This document shows, piece after piece, positions 33,361 to 41,942 of a DNA stretch of 64,000 nucleotides (position 1 is its first letter; the number at the start of each line of letters is the position of its first letter). The stretch comes from Nocardia sp. NBC_00416 (GTDB taxonomy: Bacteria > Actinomycetota > Actinomycetes > Mycobacteriales > Mycobacteriaceae): assembly GCF_036032445.1 (NCBI RefSeq), contig NZ_CP107932.1, positions 6,946,501 through 7,010,500 on the forward strand, read 5' to 3'. The position numbers and the translations under genes were made by a program. The notes under the pieces were generated by a model. It did not search any database, was not told the DNA's origin, and saw only the letters and a program-made list of their open reading frames with translations.

Positions 33361-34656
33361 CTACTTCGAGGTTGGCAGTGCCCGCATACCAGTCGTGCGA
33401 GACAGCGATATCGAGGTGAAGTCCTCGATAGCTGCGCCGAGTTGCAACGCCTCGGTCGCACCCCTGTAGCGGGAGTTGCCGAGAGCGCGGGCGAGCGCAT
33501 GTAGCCGCAGTGCTATGGCTTCGGTGCGGCGCGCGGGCGGCAATTCGAACACCGGCCGCAACGCTTCCTGTGCCCCCGCGAGGTCGTCGCGCAGTGTGCG
33601 GGCAGCGCCCAGATCGACGTGCGCACCGAGCGCACCCGCGCCCCAGCGCTGTGCTGGAGGGATGGTGGCGAACAGGTCGACCGCTTGAAGCGCCGCCTGT
33701 TCGGCCTGCTCACCGTCGCCGAGCGCGACATACGCCGCGCCTGCGCAAAGCGCGCGACGAGCTCGGTCGAACGCTAGTTCGCCGCCGACCTCGTCCAGGA
33801 ATTCGTCGTGGCCGGCTCGATCGAGTTCTGCGGCAGCTGATTCGAGTTCGGTATGGACCTCGCCGCGAGCGCCGAGCATCGACAGCGCTCGCGCGTTGAC
33901 GGAGTGCAACCGCGCTCGCGCGGTCCCGGCCGGTGCGGTGTCGAGCGCCGCCTCGGCGATCCGGTTGGCGCGGCGCGGGAACCCGGACCAGAACGCGAGA
34001 GTGACCTGCAATGCGCGTGCCCACGCCTGGAGAGAAGGGTGGTCGATGATGCAGCCGTAGGTGTAGGCGGCGCGGGCCTGCTCCTCGGCCGGTTCCACCA
34101 GACCGAGGTCCCAGGACACCGACGACAGCAGCCCGCACACCTGTCCGGCCAGCAGGTACAGCGCCGCCTGCTGCAGCGGCTTGTGCGTCCGGTCGAGCTG
34201 GTCATAGACGGTGTCACGTAACGCGACCAGGTCGTTCAGCAGTTCCAGCGGGGGAGTGACGTAGTACGCGGTCGCAGCTTTGCCTGCGGCCGCGTGGAGA
34301 TGCTCGAGCGCGGAGGGGTCCAGTGCGGATGCGGCTTCGATGGCGTGGTTCACCGATTTGTGTGCTGCGGACACAGCAAGCTCCTGTTCAGTGGCGGGTC
34401 GACTGTGAGTCGCGTTGTGCGGCGGGCCGAGTAGGACAGCAATGGGTTCACCGAACCAAGCTTCGAGCACGCGCCGTGCGCTGGGCCGGGGTCGACCCGC
34501 GCCGCCGTGAAACCAGCGCTTCGTAGCGCTGCGCGAGACCTCGACCTCTATGCCGAGCGTCTCGGCGCGGCTGGCGAATTCCCTCTGAAAGTCGCCGGTG
34601 CCGAAGCCGTGCTCGGCGGCGAGCTGTTCGAGTCGAGTACGCGGTTCTCTGCCCAT
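33361..34656 (-). CDS. large helical regulator with N-terminal XRE-type domain
   Basis: A 431-residue protein. Residues 1-75 resemble a lambda-repressor-type DNA-binding domain of the actinobacterial kind (TRLEQLAAEHGFGTGDFQRE, VEVSRSATKRWFHGGAGRPR, PSARRVLEAWFGEPI). The rest is Ala-rich helix pairs, probably a TPR-like sensor region (QAALYLLAGQVCGLLSSVSW, then AEEQARAAYTYGCII). It is divergent from a three-gene cluster, and the 265-bp space between holds a palindrome and a phased heptamer array likely to be its binding region. The signal it senses is unknown. Confidence 0.75.
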   Translation of the reverse strand: MGREPRTRLEQLAAEHGFGTGDFQREFASRAETLGIEVEVSRSATKRWFHGGAGRPRPSARRVLEAWFGEPIAVLLGPPHNATHSRPATEQELAVSAAHKSVNHAIEAASALDPSALEHLHAAAGKAATAYYVTPPLELLNDLVALRDTVYDQLDRTHKPLQQAALYLLAGQVCGLLSSVSWDLGLVEPAEEQARAAYTYGCIIDHPSLQAWARALQVTLAFWSGFPRRANRIAEAALDTAPAGTARARLHSVNARALSMLGARGEVHTELESAAAELDRAGHDEFLDEVGGELAFDRARRALCAGAAYVALGDGEQAEQAALQAVDLFATIPPAQRWGAGALGAHVDLGAARTLRDDLAGAQEALRPVFELPPARRTEAIALRLHALARALGNSRYRGATEALQLGAAIEDFTSISLSRTTGMRALPTSK

Positions 34657-34684
34657 ACCTACCTCCACTCACGGCCGTCAACGT

Positions 34685-34708
34685 GCCGATATTGCACCTC
34701 ATATCGGC
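34685..34708. promoter_or_regulatory. 8-bp palindromic operator candidate
   Basis: GCCGATAT and ATATCGGC are separated by eight bases just upstream of the XRE-type regulator start. The symmetry and A/T-rich centre fit an operator for a dimeric regulator, perhaps autoregulation. Confidence 0.45.
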
Positions 34709-34723
34709 AGTGCCGCACGGAGA

Positions 34724-34772
34724 GTGGGCCAAATGTAGGCCGAAGTGGGCCGCTATGGGCCGTCCGTGGGCC
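34724..34772 (+). repeat. five helically phased RTRGGCC heptamers
   Basis: GTGGGCC, GTAGGCC, GTGGGCC, ATGGGCC and GTGGGCC begin at 34724, 34735, 34745, 34755 and 34766. The spacings are 11, 10, 10 and 11 bp, so all lie on one face of the helix. The array sits in the divergent region between the XRE-type regulator and the cluster at 34922, which suggests cooperative protein binding. Confidence 0.7.
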
Positions 34773-34921
34773 GCCGCTCGGCGTGATGCTGAGGGCAAGT
34801 CGCGGCGTCAGGTGAGCCCTCCAGGGCTTCCCACCTCTGCCGATTCGCTTCGGTGGGTGACGCCCACGTCCTTGACGTCGCGGCTGTCACGGGACTGCGC
34901 GAGCGAAAGGAACCAGGAGCT

Positions 34922-35230
34922 ATGGATTGCGAGAACCGGAGAGCGGCCGTGGAACCACTACCGATCCGGATACCGAACGCGGCCCCGCGATCGGCCGGCC
35001 TCGCGCTGGTCAACAACGAGGCGATGTCGTCGACGCTGCGATTGTGGACGGAGGCCGCCGAGTATCGAGAACTGCTCGAACGGACCCGGGACGGATTGAT
35101 CGCGCTCGACACCGACACCGGCGCGCTGTACGAGCCGACCCGGGAGGACGGCGAACGTCTGCAACGTGAGGTGGACGGTGTGATCGCACGGTGGAAGGCC
35201 GAGCGGCGGGCGGGGCACCGTGCCTGCTGA
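34922..35230 (+). CDS. hypothetical protein, first gene of coupled cluster
   Basis: A 102-residue soluble protein. The ATG at 34922 has AGGAG six bases upstream, stronger than the alternative ATG further up. The C-terminal two thirds are helical and charged (STLRLWTEAAEYRELLERTR, then LYEPTREDGERLQREVDGVI). There are no cysteines beyond the final residue and no known motif. The next small gene starts inside its last codons (10-bp overlap), and the methyltransferase follows that gene in the same way, so the three are translated as a unit. Confidence 0.6.
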   Translation: MDCENRRAAVEPLPIRIPNAAPRSAGLALVNNEAMSSTLRLWTEAAEYRELLERTRDGLIALDTDTGALYEPTREDGERLQREVDGVIARWKAERRAGHRAC

Positions 35231-35393
35231 CCCCACTACTGGGACCGAACCCGCGGTCACGGGATCGGAGTGCCGGAGCCGGGAACCGATCCGGGGGAAC
35301 GCACACGCCCATCACGAGCTGGCGACTCATGCCGCGCATCGATGCCGCCGCTACTACGACGCCCTGCACTACACGACCGAGGTGCGGACGTGA
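35220..35393 (+). CDS. 57-residue protein coupled between two genes
   Basis: GTG at 35220 opens a 57-codon frame that overlaps the previous gene by 11 bases and ends in TGA at 35391-35393, overlapping the methyltransferase start as GTGA. The C-terminal half, HELATHAAHRCRRYYDALHY followed by TTEVRT, is rich in His, Arg and Tyr and helical in character; the first half is Pro/Thr rich. The double overlap is the main evidence. No family is recognised. Confidence 0.6.
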   Translation: MPADPTTGTEPAVTGSECRSREPIRGNAHAHHELATHAAHRCRRYYDALHYTTEVRT

Positions 35394-36274
35394 CCGAGCC
35401 CGTGCCGCGGACCGGGGTACGGAAGGCGGTGGGTGTCGACGCCGCCCGTCCGAGTATCGCGCGGGTCTGCAACAGAATGCTCGGTGGGAAGGACAATTAC
35501 CCGCCGGACGTGGAGGTCGTCCTGGAACTCGAGAAGTCGGCGCCGGGCCAGTGCGCAGCGGCATGGGCGAGCCGGGAGTTCCAGCAGCGAGTGCTGCGGT
35601 ACCTCGCGGGCACGGTCGGGGTGCGGCAGTTCCTCGACCTCGGTGCGGGCCTGCCGGTCCCGGAGGCCCGCCGGGTCGACACGCACCAGATCGTGGGCCT
35701 TTCGCAGGTGATCCCAGCAGCGGATCGGCCGACCGTCGTTTACATCGACAATGATCCGGTGTGCGTCGCGCACGGCCGCGCCCTGCTGGCGACCGACGAC
35801 CGAACGCATTACCTTCCAGGCGATCTCACCGACCCCAACCTGCTGCACGAACCGGGTGTGCGCACCTACCTCGATCCGGAGGAACCGATCGCCGTGCTGC
35901 TGTGCGGGGTGCTGCATCACCTCGAGGACGACCAGGACCCTGCCGGGATCGTGCGCGGCTGGGCCCAGGTGCTGCCGCCCGGCTCGTTCCTGGTGCTCAC
36001 CCACCTCCACGACCCGGGCCCCGGCGACGACCTCCACCCGTATGCGCTGTCGTGCCGACTCCGGTACCTGGAGACACTCGGGTCCGGCTGGTTCCGGACT
36101 CGCGCGCAGATCGCCGGACTGTTCGACGGCCTACGGCTGGTCACGCCTGGTCTGGTCGAGCCGGGCGAGTGGTGGCCGGGTGGTCCGCCGTTGCGAGGCA
36201 GATCTGTGGCGGAGCGGTTGTTGCTGGCGGGGGTCGGTCGGACGCCGGGAGCTCGGTGGTGGGACGGCCGGTGA
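35390..36274 (+). CDS. SAM-dependent methyltransferase (DUF574 / Methyltransf_19)
   Basis: A 294-residue protein of the actinobacterial Methyltransf_19 group. ARPSIARVCNRMLGGKDNYP is the family's N-terminal signature (related to DHPSVARVYDYLLGGKDN-type starts). RQFLDLGAGLPVPEARRVDT is SAM motif I, VVYIDNDPVCVAHGRALL motif II, and GVLHHLEDDQDPAGIV the later core. The group is numerous in actinomycetes, usually beside XRE/DUF397-type regulators, and its substrate is unknown. The GTG start overlaps the upstream small gene. Confidence 0.85.
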   Translation: MTEPVPRTGVRKAVGVDAARPSIARVCNRMLGGKDNYPPDVEVVLELEKSAPGQCAAAWASREFQQRVLRYLAGTVGVRQFLDLGAGLPVPEARRVDTHQIVGLSQVIPAADRPTVVYIDNDPVCVAHGRALLATDDRTHYLPGDLTDPNLLHEPGVRTYLDPEEPIAVLLCGVLHHLEDDQDPAGIVRGWAQVLPPGSFLVLTHLHDPGPGDDLHPYALSCRLRYLETLGSGWFRTRAQIAGLFDGLRLVTPGLVEPGEWWPGGPPLRGRSVAERLLLAGVGRTPGARWWDGR

Positions 36275-36294
36275 CCATCCCACCACCGCGGTGT

Positions 36295-37047
36295 TCAGTC
36301 CCGCGGGCCGCCGGCCACGTAGATGACCTGTCCCGAGACGAAACCGGCCCCTTCGCTGGCCAGGAACGACGCGGTGTGCGCGATGTCCTCCGGGTAGCCG
36401 ACCCGGTTCACCGGGATCTGGGACGCGGCGCCCTTCTGGAAGTCCTCGAAGTCGACGCCGACCCGGGCAGCGGTGGCCGCGGTCATATCGGTGACGATGA
36501 AACCGGGCGCGATCGCGTTGGCGGTGACCCCGTATTTACCGAGCTCGAAGGCGAGGGTTTTGGTGAACCCCTGCATACCGGCCTTGGCGGCGGAGTAGTT
36601 CACCTGGCCGCGATTGCCCAGCGCCGAGGTGCTGGACATATTGACGATGCGGCCCCACTTCTGGTCGACCATGTACTTCTGGGCGGCCCGGGTCAGCAGG
36701 AACGCGCCGCGCAGATGCACGCCCAGCACGGTGTCCCAGTCGTCGACGCTCATCTTGAACAGCAGGTTGTCGCGCAGCACGCCCGCATTGTTGACCACGA
36801 CGGTCGGCTCGCCGAGTTCGGCGGCCAGCCGCTCCACGGCGGCGGTCACCGAGTCTTCCTTGCTGACATCCGCGCCGAGCGCGATCGCCTTCCCACCGGC
36901 GTCCGTGATCGCCGTCACGGTCTCGGCGCACGCGGATTCGTCGAGGTCGAGGACCCCGACCTGCATCCCGTCGGACGCCAGCCGTTTGGCGATGGCCGCC
37001 CCGATACCGCGGGCGGCGCCGGATACTACTGCGATCCTCTCGGCCAT
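36295..37047 (-). CDS. fabG: 3-oxoacyl-ACP reductase-like SDR (FabG-type)
   Basis: A 250-residue short-chain dehydrogenase. SGAARGIGAAIA (about 9-20) is the NADP-binding glycine motif and VNNAG at 84-88 the structural motif. The catalytic Ser-Tyr-Lys is in MSSTSALGNRGQVNYSAAKA. The length and the C-terminal GFVSGQVIYVAGG match FabG paralogues used in fatty-acid or polyketide reduction. It stands alone, converging on the methyltransferase cluster with 20 bp between stops. The exact acyl substrate is uncertain because actinobacteria have many such paralogues. Confidence 0.85.
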   Translation of the reverse strand: MAERIAVVSGAARGIGAAIAKRLASDGMQVGVLDLDESACAETVTAITDAGGKAIALGADVSKEDSVTAAVERLAAELGEPTVVVNNAGVLRDNLLFKMSVDDWDTVLGVHLRGAFLLTRAAQKYMVDQKWGRIVNMSSTSALGNRGQVNYSAAKAGMQGFTKTLAFELGKYGVTANAIAPGFIVTDMTAATAARVGVDFEDFQKGAASQIPVNRVGYPEDIAHTASFLASEGAGFVSGQVIYVAGGPRD

Positions 37048-37453
37048 GAGTTCGAAGTCCTCTCGTGTGGTCGATTGTCTTTACGCCATCTAACAACGTG
37101 CCGGGGGCGGGGAGCGAGGGGGTGGCGGTACAAGATCTCGATCGGGACGCTGTGCGTGCCGGACAGTGCCGGTCGGCGATCAGACAAGGCCGGTGAGTTG
37201 TCGAGCATGAGGCTCCCGGCCACGGCCGATATTCAGGCCGCCGAGCCGCCGGCCCGCTGCCGGTCCAGCCAGTTGTCGACCCGCCCGTCGACCCAGCGCA
37301 CGCGCTGCCTTTTCCGCGGTCCGAGCGTGGCCGTCACCGCCCCGCGTGTTACCTGTCCGATAATTCACCCCGGTGTGGTTTTGTTTCACTCCCTGGTGGG
37401 TAGCGCGCGCTCTATCCTCGAAATACACCAGTCGCCAGCGAGTTTGGAATGTG
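37048..37453. other. 400-bp gap between divergent fabG and DUF4870 genes
   Basis: It contains the promoters of both neighbours and one possible 34-codon leftward gene at 37233-37337. Nothing else coding, no tRNA and no clear repeat were seen. TTTGTTTCACTCCC near 37379 is followed by a TATCCT -10-like box at 37412-37417, a plausible promoter for the DUF4870 gene. Confidence 0.4.
37233..37337 (-). CDS. possible 34-residue basic peptide
   Basis: A GTG-started frame reading VTATLGPRKRQRVRWVDGRV, then DNWLDRQRAGGSAA, with good third-position GC. It is basic with two Trp. No clear ribosome binding site is present and the family is unknown. It may be real or a chance frame. Confidence 0.22.
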   Translation of the reverse strand: MTATLGPRKRQRVRWVDGRVDNWLDRQRAGGSAA

Positions 37454-37903
37454 ATGACCACTCCTCAGTCTCCGTATGACCCGACGTCGGACAAGCCCTA
37501 CCCGTCGCAGCCGGCCGCCGGCGCCCAACCACCCTACGACCCCGCGCCACAGCCCTACGGTGCGTCCCAGCACGCGCCCGTTTCGCCCTCCGACGCCAAG
37601 ACCTGGGCCATGCTGGCGCATTTCGGCGGAATCGTGCTCGGTTTCGTCGCGCCGCTCATCGTCTGGGTGCTGTACAAGGACCGGGACGAGTTCGTGCGGC
37701 GACATGCCGTGGACGCGTTGAACTTCCAGATCGTGCTGGCCATCGCCTATGTGGTGTCCGCGGTGCTGATGATCGTGCTGATCGGCCTGCTGCTGTTCCC
37801 GATCGTGTGGATCGCGGGCATCGTGTTCAGTGTGCTGGCGGGGATCGCGGCCAACAACGGCCGCGAGTACAAGTACCCGTTCAACGTATCGCTCGTGAAA
37901 TAG
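37454..37903 (+). CDS. DUF4870 domain membrane protein
   Basis: A 149-residue protein. The first 45 residues are a Pro/Ala/Tyr/Gln-rich tail (PYPSQPAAGAQPPYDPAPQP). DAKTWAMLAHFGGIVLGFVA opens the Tic20-like DUF4870 domain, with three to four membrane helices and the conserved FVRRHAVDALNFQI between helices 2 and 3. The domain is common in bacteria and its function is unproven. The gene stands alone and ends 2 bp before a 16-bp terminator stem. Confidence 0.85.
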   Translation: MTTPQSPYDPTSDKPYPSQPAAGAQPPYDPAPQPYGASQHAPVSPSDAKTWAMLAHFGGIVLGFVAPLIVWVLYKDRDEFVRRHAVDALNFQIVLAIAYVVSAVLMIVLIGLLLFPIVWIAGIVFSVLAGIAANNGREYKYPFNVSLVK

Positions 37904-37904
37904 C

Positions 37905-37943
37905 TGTTTCCGGGCCGGCGGGTATATCGCCGGCCCGGAAACA
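37905..37943. terminator. 16-bp perfect stem-loop, bidirectional
   Basis: Arms 37905-37920 and 37928-37943 are perfectly complementary, with a 7-base A/T-rich loop. The outer TGTTTCC/GGAAACA gives a short U run on each transcript. It lies between the convergent DUF4870 and hydrolase genes. Confidence 0.85.
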
Positions 37944-37984
37944 TTCGCGGTACCGGATGGGCGCAGTGGTATCCGGTGCCACGG

Positions 37985-38872
37985 TCAGGGACGCAGGACC
38001 GAGGTCAGGAATTCGGTCTGGTCGTAGACGGCCTGCTCGAACAGGTCGTCGAAATAGATATCGAAATGTCCTGCGGGATAGCGCTTCACCACCGCGTGCT
38101 TGGTCTTCTCGGCCGCCCGTAACGACGGTTTCACCGGGGTGATCGAGTCGTTGTCGCACAGCGCGTACAGCACCGGCATCTTCAGCTCCTTCACATGCCG
38201 GCCCGGGCTGTGGAACAGCAGCGATATGGCGGCGCGGGCCGCGATCTGGGGCCGGTAGCTCTGGCTGTCCTCGGCCAGCCGGCCGAATCCGGCCGGAACT
38301 TCCGTCCCGCTCATCATCGCGGTGGCGCGTTTACGACCGGCGAGCCGGACCTGAACCGGTTTGCGGAATACCGTGCCGAACACCAGATCGGCGACCGCCC
38401 GCGTCCCGACCTTCACGAAACTCAGCAACCCTTTCGCCAGGGCCGAGGACAATCCGCTGACGAACGGAACCTGGGCGACCACCGCCGCGATATAGGCGTC
38501 GTCCGGGGCCACCGACAGGGCGTGCCCGCCGCCCAGCGACGTGCCCCACAGCGCGATCCGCGTGGCATCGAATCCGCGCAGCGTGCGGGCGTAGGCCACG
38601 GCGGCCGTCCAATCCTCGCGCTGCCGGGCGAGATTGACGACCTGCCGGGGATCGCCGTCGCTGTCCCCGAAATGCCGGTAGTCGAATGCCAGCACCCCCA
38701 TTCCCGCCGCGGCGAACCGCCGGGCGAACCGATCCAGTCCCATTTCCCTGTTGGCCCCCAACCCGTGCCCCATCACCACGATGGGGCGGGGCTTGGGCGG
38801 GCCGGCCGGTAGGTACAACCAACCGGCACATTTCTGACCTCCCGACGGGAAGCCGACCTCGACGCGCTCCAT
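37985..38872 (-). CDS. alpha/beta hydrolase
   Basis: A 295-residue hydrolase of the dienelactone/peptidase S15-like group. VMGHGLGANREMG is the oxyanion region and WGTSLGGGHAL the nucleophile elbow with Ser. YALCDNDSITPVK gives the acid residue, and PAGHFDIYFD near the C-terminus the catalytic His. There is no signal peptide. Acyl-ester or amide substrate unknown. It is transcribed leftward from a start about 100 bp before the RNase P RNA promoter. Confidence 0.85.
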   Translation of the reverse strand: MERVEVGFPSGGQKCAGWLYLPAGPPKPRPIVVMGHGLGANREMGLDRFARRFAAAGMGVLAFDYRHFGDSDGDPRQVVNLARQREDWTAAVAYARTLRGFDATRIALWGTSLGGGHALSVAPDDAYIAAVVAQVPFVSGLSSALAKGLLSFVKVGTRAVADLVFGTVFRKPVQVRLAGRKRATAMMSGTEVPAGFGRLAEDSQSYRPQIAARAAISLLFHSPGRHVKELKMPVLYALCDNDSITPVKPSLRAAEKTKHAVVKRYPAGHFDIYFDDLFEQAVYDQTEFLTSVLRP

Positions 38873-38967
38873 GAACAGTGACGGTACCGAGTTATTGCCT
38901 TCGGTGAACTATCCGGCTGTGGCGACAACCCCGGGCGACTGGCGGCGGCCCACTCGACCGCACCGAG

Positions 38968-38973
38968 TATTCT
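38968..38973 (+). promoter_or_regulatory. -10 box of rnpB
   Basis: TATTCT ends 5 bases before the inferred 5' end of RNase P RNA at 38979, the right spacing for a sigma-A-type start. The -35 region is not a good match to consensus. Confidence 0.45.
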
Positions 38974-38978
38974 GTGGC

Positions 38979-39400
<422 letters not shown>

Positions 39401-39438
39401 CGGCGGGGGTCTCGCGGAGACCGCCGCCGCTTGTCGCC

Positions 39439-39720
39439 GGGGCCGGCGGTACTCCGATCGCGATGGACGATATCGCGGCCGTGGCGGCCGTGGCGCTGAC
39501 CGAGGTAGGACATCTCGGCAAGGCGTACCCGCTGACCGGCCCGGAGAAACTCACCCGTGCCGATCTCGTGCGCGAGCTAGCCGCGGCGCTCGGTCGGGAA
39601 ATCGGATTCGTGCCGAGTTCGCGGGAGGAAACGATTCGGGGCCGTCCGGCGATGACCTTCGCGCAATGGGCCCGGCGATATGCGGACGAATTCTTCGGTG
39701 CGGTTCCTGTGGACCGCTGA
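39439..39720 (+). pseudogene. NmrA/NAD(P)-binding oxidoreductase, C-terminal remnant
   Basis: The frame reads GTPIAMDDIAAVAAVALTEV, then GKAYPLTGPEKLTRADLVRE, and ends RYADEFFGAVPVDR. This is the C-terminal part of atypical SDR (NmrA/SDR_a5-like) proteins, where IDVRDIAAVAA and YxLTGPExLT are typical. The N-terminal Rossmann region is absent because RNase P RNA occupies the upstream sequence. An ATG at 39463 could start an 85-residue product, but with no cofactor site it would be inactive. It appears to be a fragment left after a deletion or insertion next to rnpB. Confidence 0.65.
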
Positions 39721-39839
39721 TCGGAAATTCCGGCGTGTCGGCCCGCGCGGCGTGTCGGACCGATGTTCCTATTCCGGCGAATTCCGCCGCGGCGGCCGGC
39801 CCGCGGAATTCGGCCGGGCACGGAGAGGGCCGGGGTTCG

Positions 39840-40226
39840 CTACCCCTGGCACATAACCGTGACCATCTGCTGAACGGCCGCGGTTTCGGGTGGGGTGGGT
39901 TCGGTGTCGCCGACGGTGAGCCGGTCGGTCAACGCGGTGGTCACCTCGTCCTCCGGCGTGCCGGCCCGGATATCGGCGCAGGTTTCGGTGAAGATCGCGG
40001 TGATCGCCGGATCGTCACGCCCTTCGGCCAGGCCGGGGAACGCGCCGCGGAAGCCGATGACGAACGACCCCGCCTTCACCTGGTCGAGTTGCGCGGCATC
40101 GGGATTCGTCGCGGCGGATGTGGTGGTCGCGGCGGTTTCCGGCGTGCCGGTATCGCTCTGGCAGGCGGTAACGCCCGGTAGGACGGCGATGAGGGCGGCG
40201 GAGAGCAGGAGTAGCGGTCTGTACAC
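39840..40226 (-). CDS. small secreted lipoprotein
   Basis: A 128-residue protein. From the GTG at 40226 a signal of about 20 hydrophobic residues (PLLLLSAALIAVLPG) ends in a VTAC lipobox. A Thr/Ala/Ser linker follows, then a small domain with two cysteines (FTETCADIRAG and VTVMCQG) likely to pair. The layout resembles the short DUF732-type exported proteins of mycobacteria and Nocardia, although assignment is not firm. Function unknown. No operon partner. Confidence 0.6.
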   Translation of the reverse strand: MYRPLLLLSAALIAVLPGVTACQSDTGTPETAATTTSAATNPDAAQLDQVKAGSFVIGFRGAFPGLAEGRDDPAITAIFTETCADIRAGTPEDEVTTALTDRLTVGDTEPTPPETAAVQQMVTVMCQG

Positions 40227-40298
40227 CGCCGGATGGTAACTCCACGAGATGGACACCGTCCCCCGCCGGGCGGGGGACGACGTTCATCCAGCGGCAGC

Positions 40299-40394
40299 TC
40301 AGGCCGAGGGACCGATCACGAGCATCTGCGCCAGCGCTGTGGCCTGCTGCGGGCCGAGGATGGGAAGCAGATAGTCATAGATGAGAGTAGACAT
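40299..40394 (-). CDS. possible 31-residue hydrophobic small protein
   Basis: ATG at 40394 opens a 31-codon frame, MSTLIYDYLLPILGPQQATA followed by LAQMLVIGPSA, with a GGAG-containing sequence about 13 bases upstream and GC-rich third positions in the second half. It would form one amphipathic or membrane helix. It is divergent from the secreted-protein gene at 40614. The family is unknown and the short length makes it uncertain. Confidence 0.35.
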   Translation of the reverse strand: MSTLIYDYLLPILGPQQATALAQMLVIGPSA

Positions 40395-40613
40395 ACGTGA
40401 TGAAACTCCAGCTCGGGATTTAGTCGGACGCTTACGGTTCGCCACAGTAGCAGTTGCTCGGTCAACGGGATATTTTCCCGCTGGATTCGTGTAGAACTGG
40501 CATGAATGGTGATCGGCGTCATAAAGTATGCGGGGTCGGCAGGCTCGTTCGGGGCCGTGGAGTTCGCGGAGCGAGCCGATTCATTCCTATCGGAAGACAG
40601 GTCACAACACATA

Positions 40614-40945
40614 TGCGGGTAGCACGTACCTTGGCAACCGGAGCTTTGATCGCCGGGGCCGCATCTGTTCTCGCTACCGTGGGCGCCGGTTCCGCCGGTG
40701 CTGTCGCGGTGACGCCGATGCCCGGTGGAGTGCGGGTGGACCTCAGCCCCGCGGATACTCGCTGGGTGGATCAGAACAATATCGGGCAGGCGGTCGCGGG
40801 CATTCCGCATCCGTCGGCCCCGTCGTTCGGGCAGGCACTGGACGCGGCCGCGGCCGTGTCCTCGGCCTATCCGAACGGCCGGGTGGTTTTCACCGTGTTC
40901 GGCCCGCTGCACGAACTGAGCGGATCGATGTTGGCATTGCAGTAG
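40614..40945 (+). CDS. small secreted protein of unknown function
   Basis: A 110-residue protein with a clear Sec signal: MRVARTL, a hydrophobic Ala/Gly core to about residue 28, and a predicted cut after AGSAGA. The mature part of about 80 residues (VTPMPGGVRVDLSPADTRWV, then SFGQALDAAAAVSSAYPNGR) has no cysteine and no recognised domain. Such small exported proteins are common in mycolate bacteria. The gene has its own 220-bp upstream region. No enzymatic role can be suggested. Confidence 0.65.
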
Positions 40946-41060
40946 TGTCTCGCGGAGTTTCCGCAGTTCGGGCCGGTGCCGGGGCAACCCGGCGCCGGCC
41001 CGGTCCGTTTGCCGACCGATGCCCGGATTCGGTTGTGGCGCTTGGTCTTCCGGGTCGGTA

Positions 41061-41942
41061 TCAAGCCGTGTCGATAGCGGCCGCGGCGGCGGGGTAGCGC
41101 GTCAGGCATCGACCGGCCGCGGTGTCCTCGGCGTCGGCGAGGGTTTCGAGCAGGGCGATGTCCTCACCCGCGGCGCGGGCCGCGGCGGCCCGGGCGCGCA
41201 GGGCGTCATGGGATTCGACCGCGTCGCGGTGATCGCCCAGCACGGTTTGCAGATTCTTGGCGCGTTTGCCCAGATCCGCGGCAGTGTCGCCGAGTGTCGC
41301 CGTCGCCGCCTCGCAGGAATAACGTAACCGTTTGGCGCTCTTACGGATATCGTGCAGCAGTTCCACCCGGTCGGTGGGTGTGACGGTCGGCTCGGCACGC
41401 ACCAGGCGGCGCACTCTCTTGCGATCGGCGCGCAGCACCCGGTCGAACACCTCTCGCGCGGGTGTTCCGGCGACCGACTCCAGCAGGGGCGGGGACTTAC
41501 GCCATTTCTTCAACTCGCGCCGCATCTCCCGATAGCGGTCGCTGTCCAGCGCCGCGAGCACCTCGCCGTGCGCGGCGGTGTAGCGGTCGCGCTCGGTGCG
41601 GACCAGACGGTCGTGTGCGGCTTCCAGCGCGGCGGAATCGGGAGCGGCGTACCGGTCGAGCAGGTCCGCGAAACGTTCGGCTCGCACCTCGGCGTCGCGT
41701 GCCACTCCCAGGATCGCGGCCAGCCAGGCGAGTTCGGTGCGGATCCGGTTGTCGGCGTCGGGATCGAGCAGTTTCTTGTAGGAGCGCAGTACGCTGCGCA
41801 ACCGCCGCGTCGCGACCCGCATCTGGTGCACCGAATCGTCGGCGTCGGCGCGCACATCCGGCTCCGCGGTGAGTAGACGTTCGATATCGGCGCGCAAGGC
41901 CTCGGTGAGCGCGGCGCCCGCGGTGCTCGCCTTCTCACCCAT
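41061..41942 (-). CDS. CHAD domain protein
   Basis: A 293-residue all-helical protein. The conserved histidine helices of the CHAD domain are visible twice: DSVHQMRVATRRLRSVLRSY near residue 35 and ELLHDIRKSAKRLRYSCEAA near 215. These carry the His and Arg/Lys residues that bind polyphosphate in characterised members. No CYTH triphosphatase domain is fused to it. The start overlaps the end of the proline iminopeptidase gene by 8 bases, so the two are probably co-translated. Confidence 0.88.
   Translation of the reverse strand: MGEKASTAGAALTEALRADIERLLTAEPDVRADADDSVHQMRVATRRLRSVLRSYKKLLDPDADNRIRTELAWLAAILGVARDAEVRAERFADLLDRYAAPDSAALEAAHDRLVRTERDRYTAAHGEVLAALDSDRYREMRRELKKWRKSPPLLESVAGTPAREVFDRVLRADRKRVRRLVRAEPTVTPTDRVELLHDIRKSAKRLRYSCEAATATLGDTAADLGKRAKNLQTVLGDHRDAVESHDALRARAAAARAAGEDIALLETLADAEDTAAGRCLTRYPAAAAAIDTA

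Noticed and set aside
37180..37461. A 93-codon leftward frame before the DUF4870 gene
   Set aside because: Arg/Gly-rich with no motif and no ribosome binding site; a shorter frame in the same gap (37233-37337) has better coding character but is itself weak.
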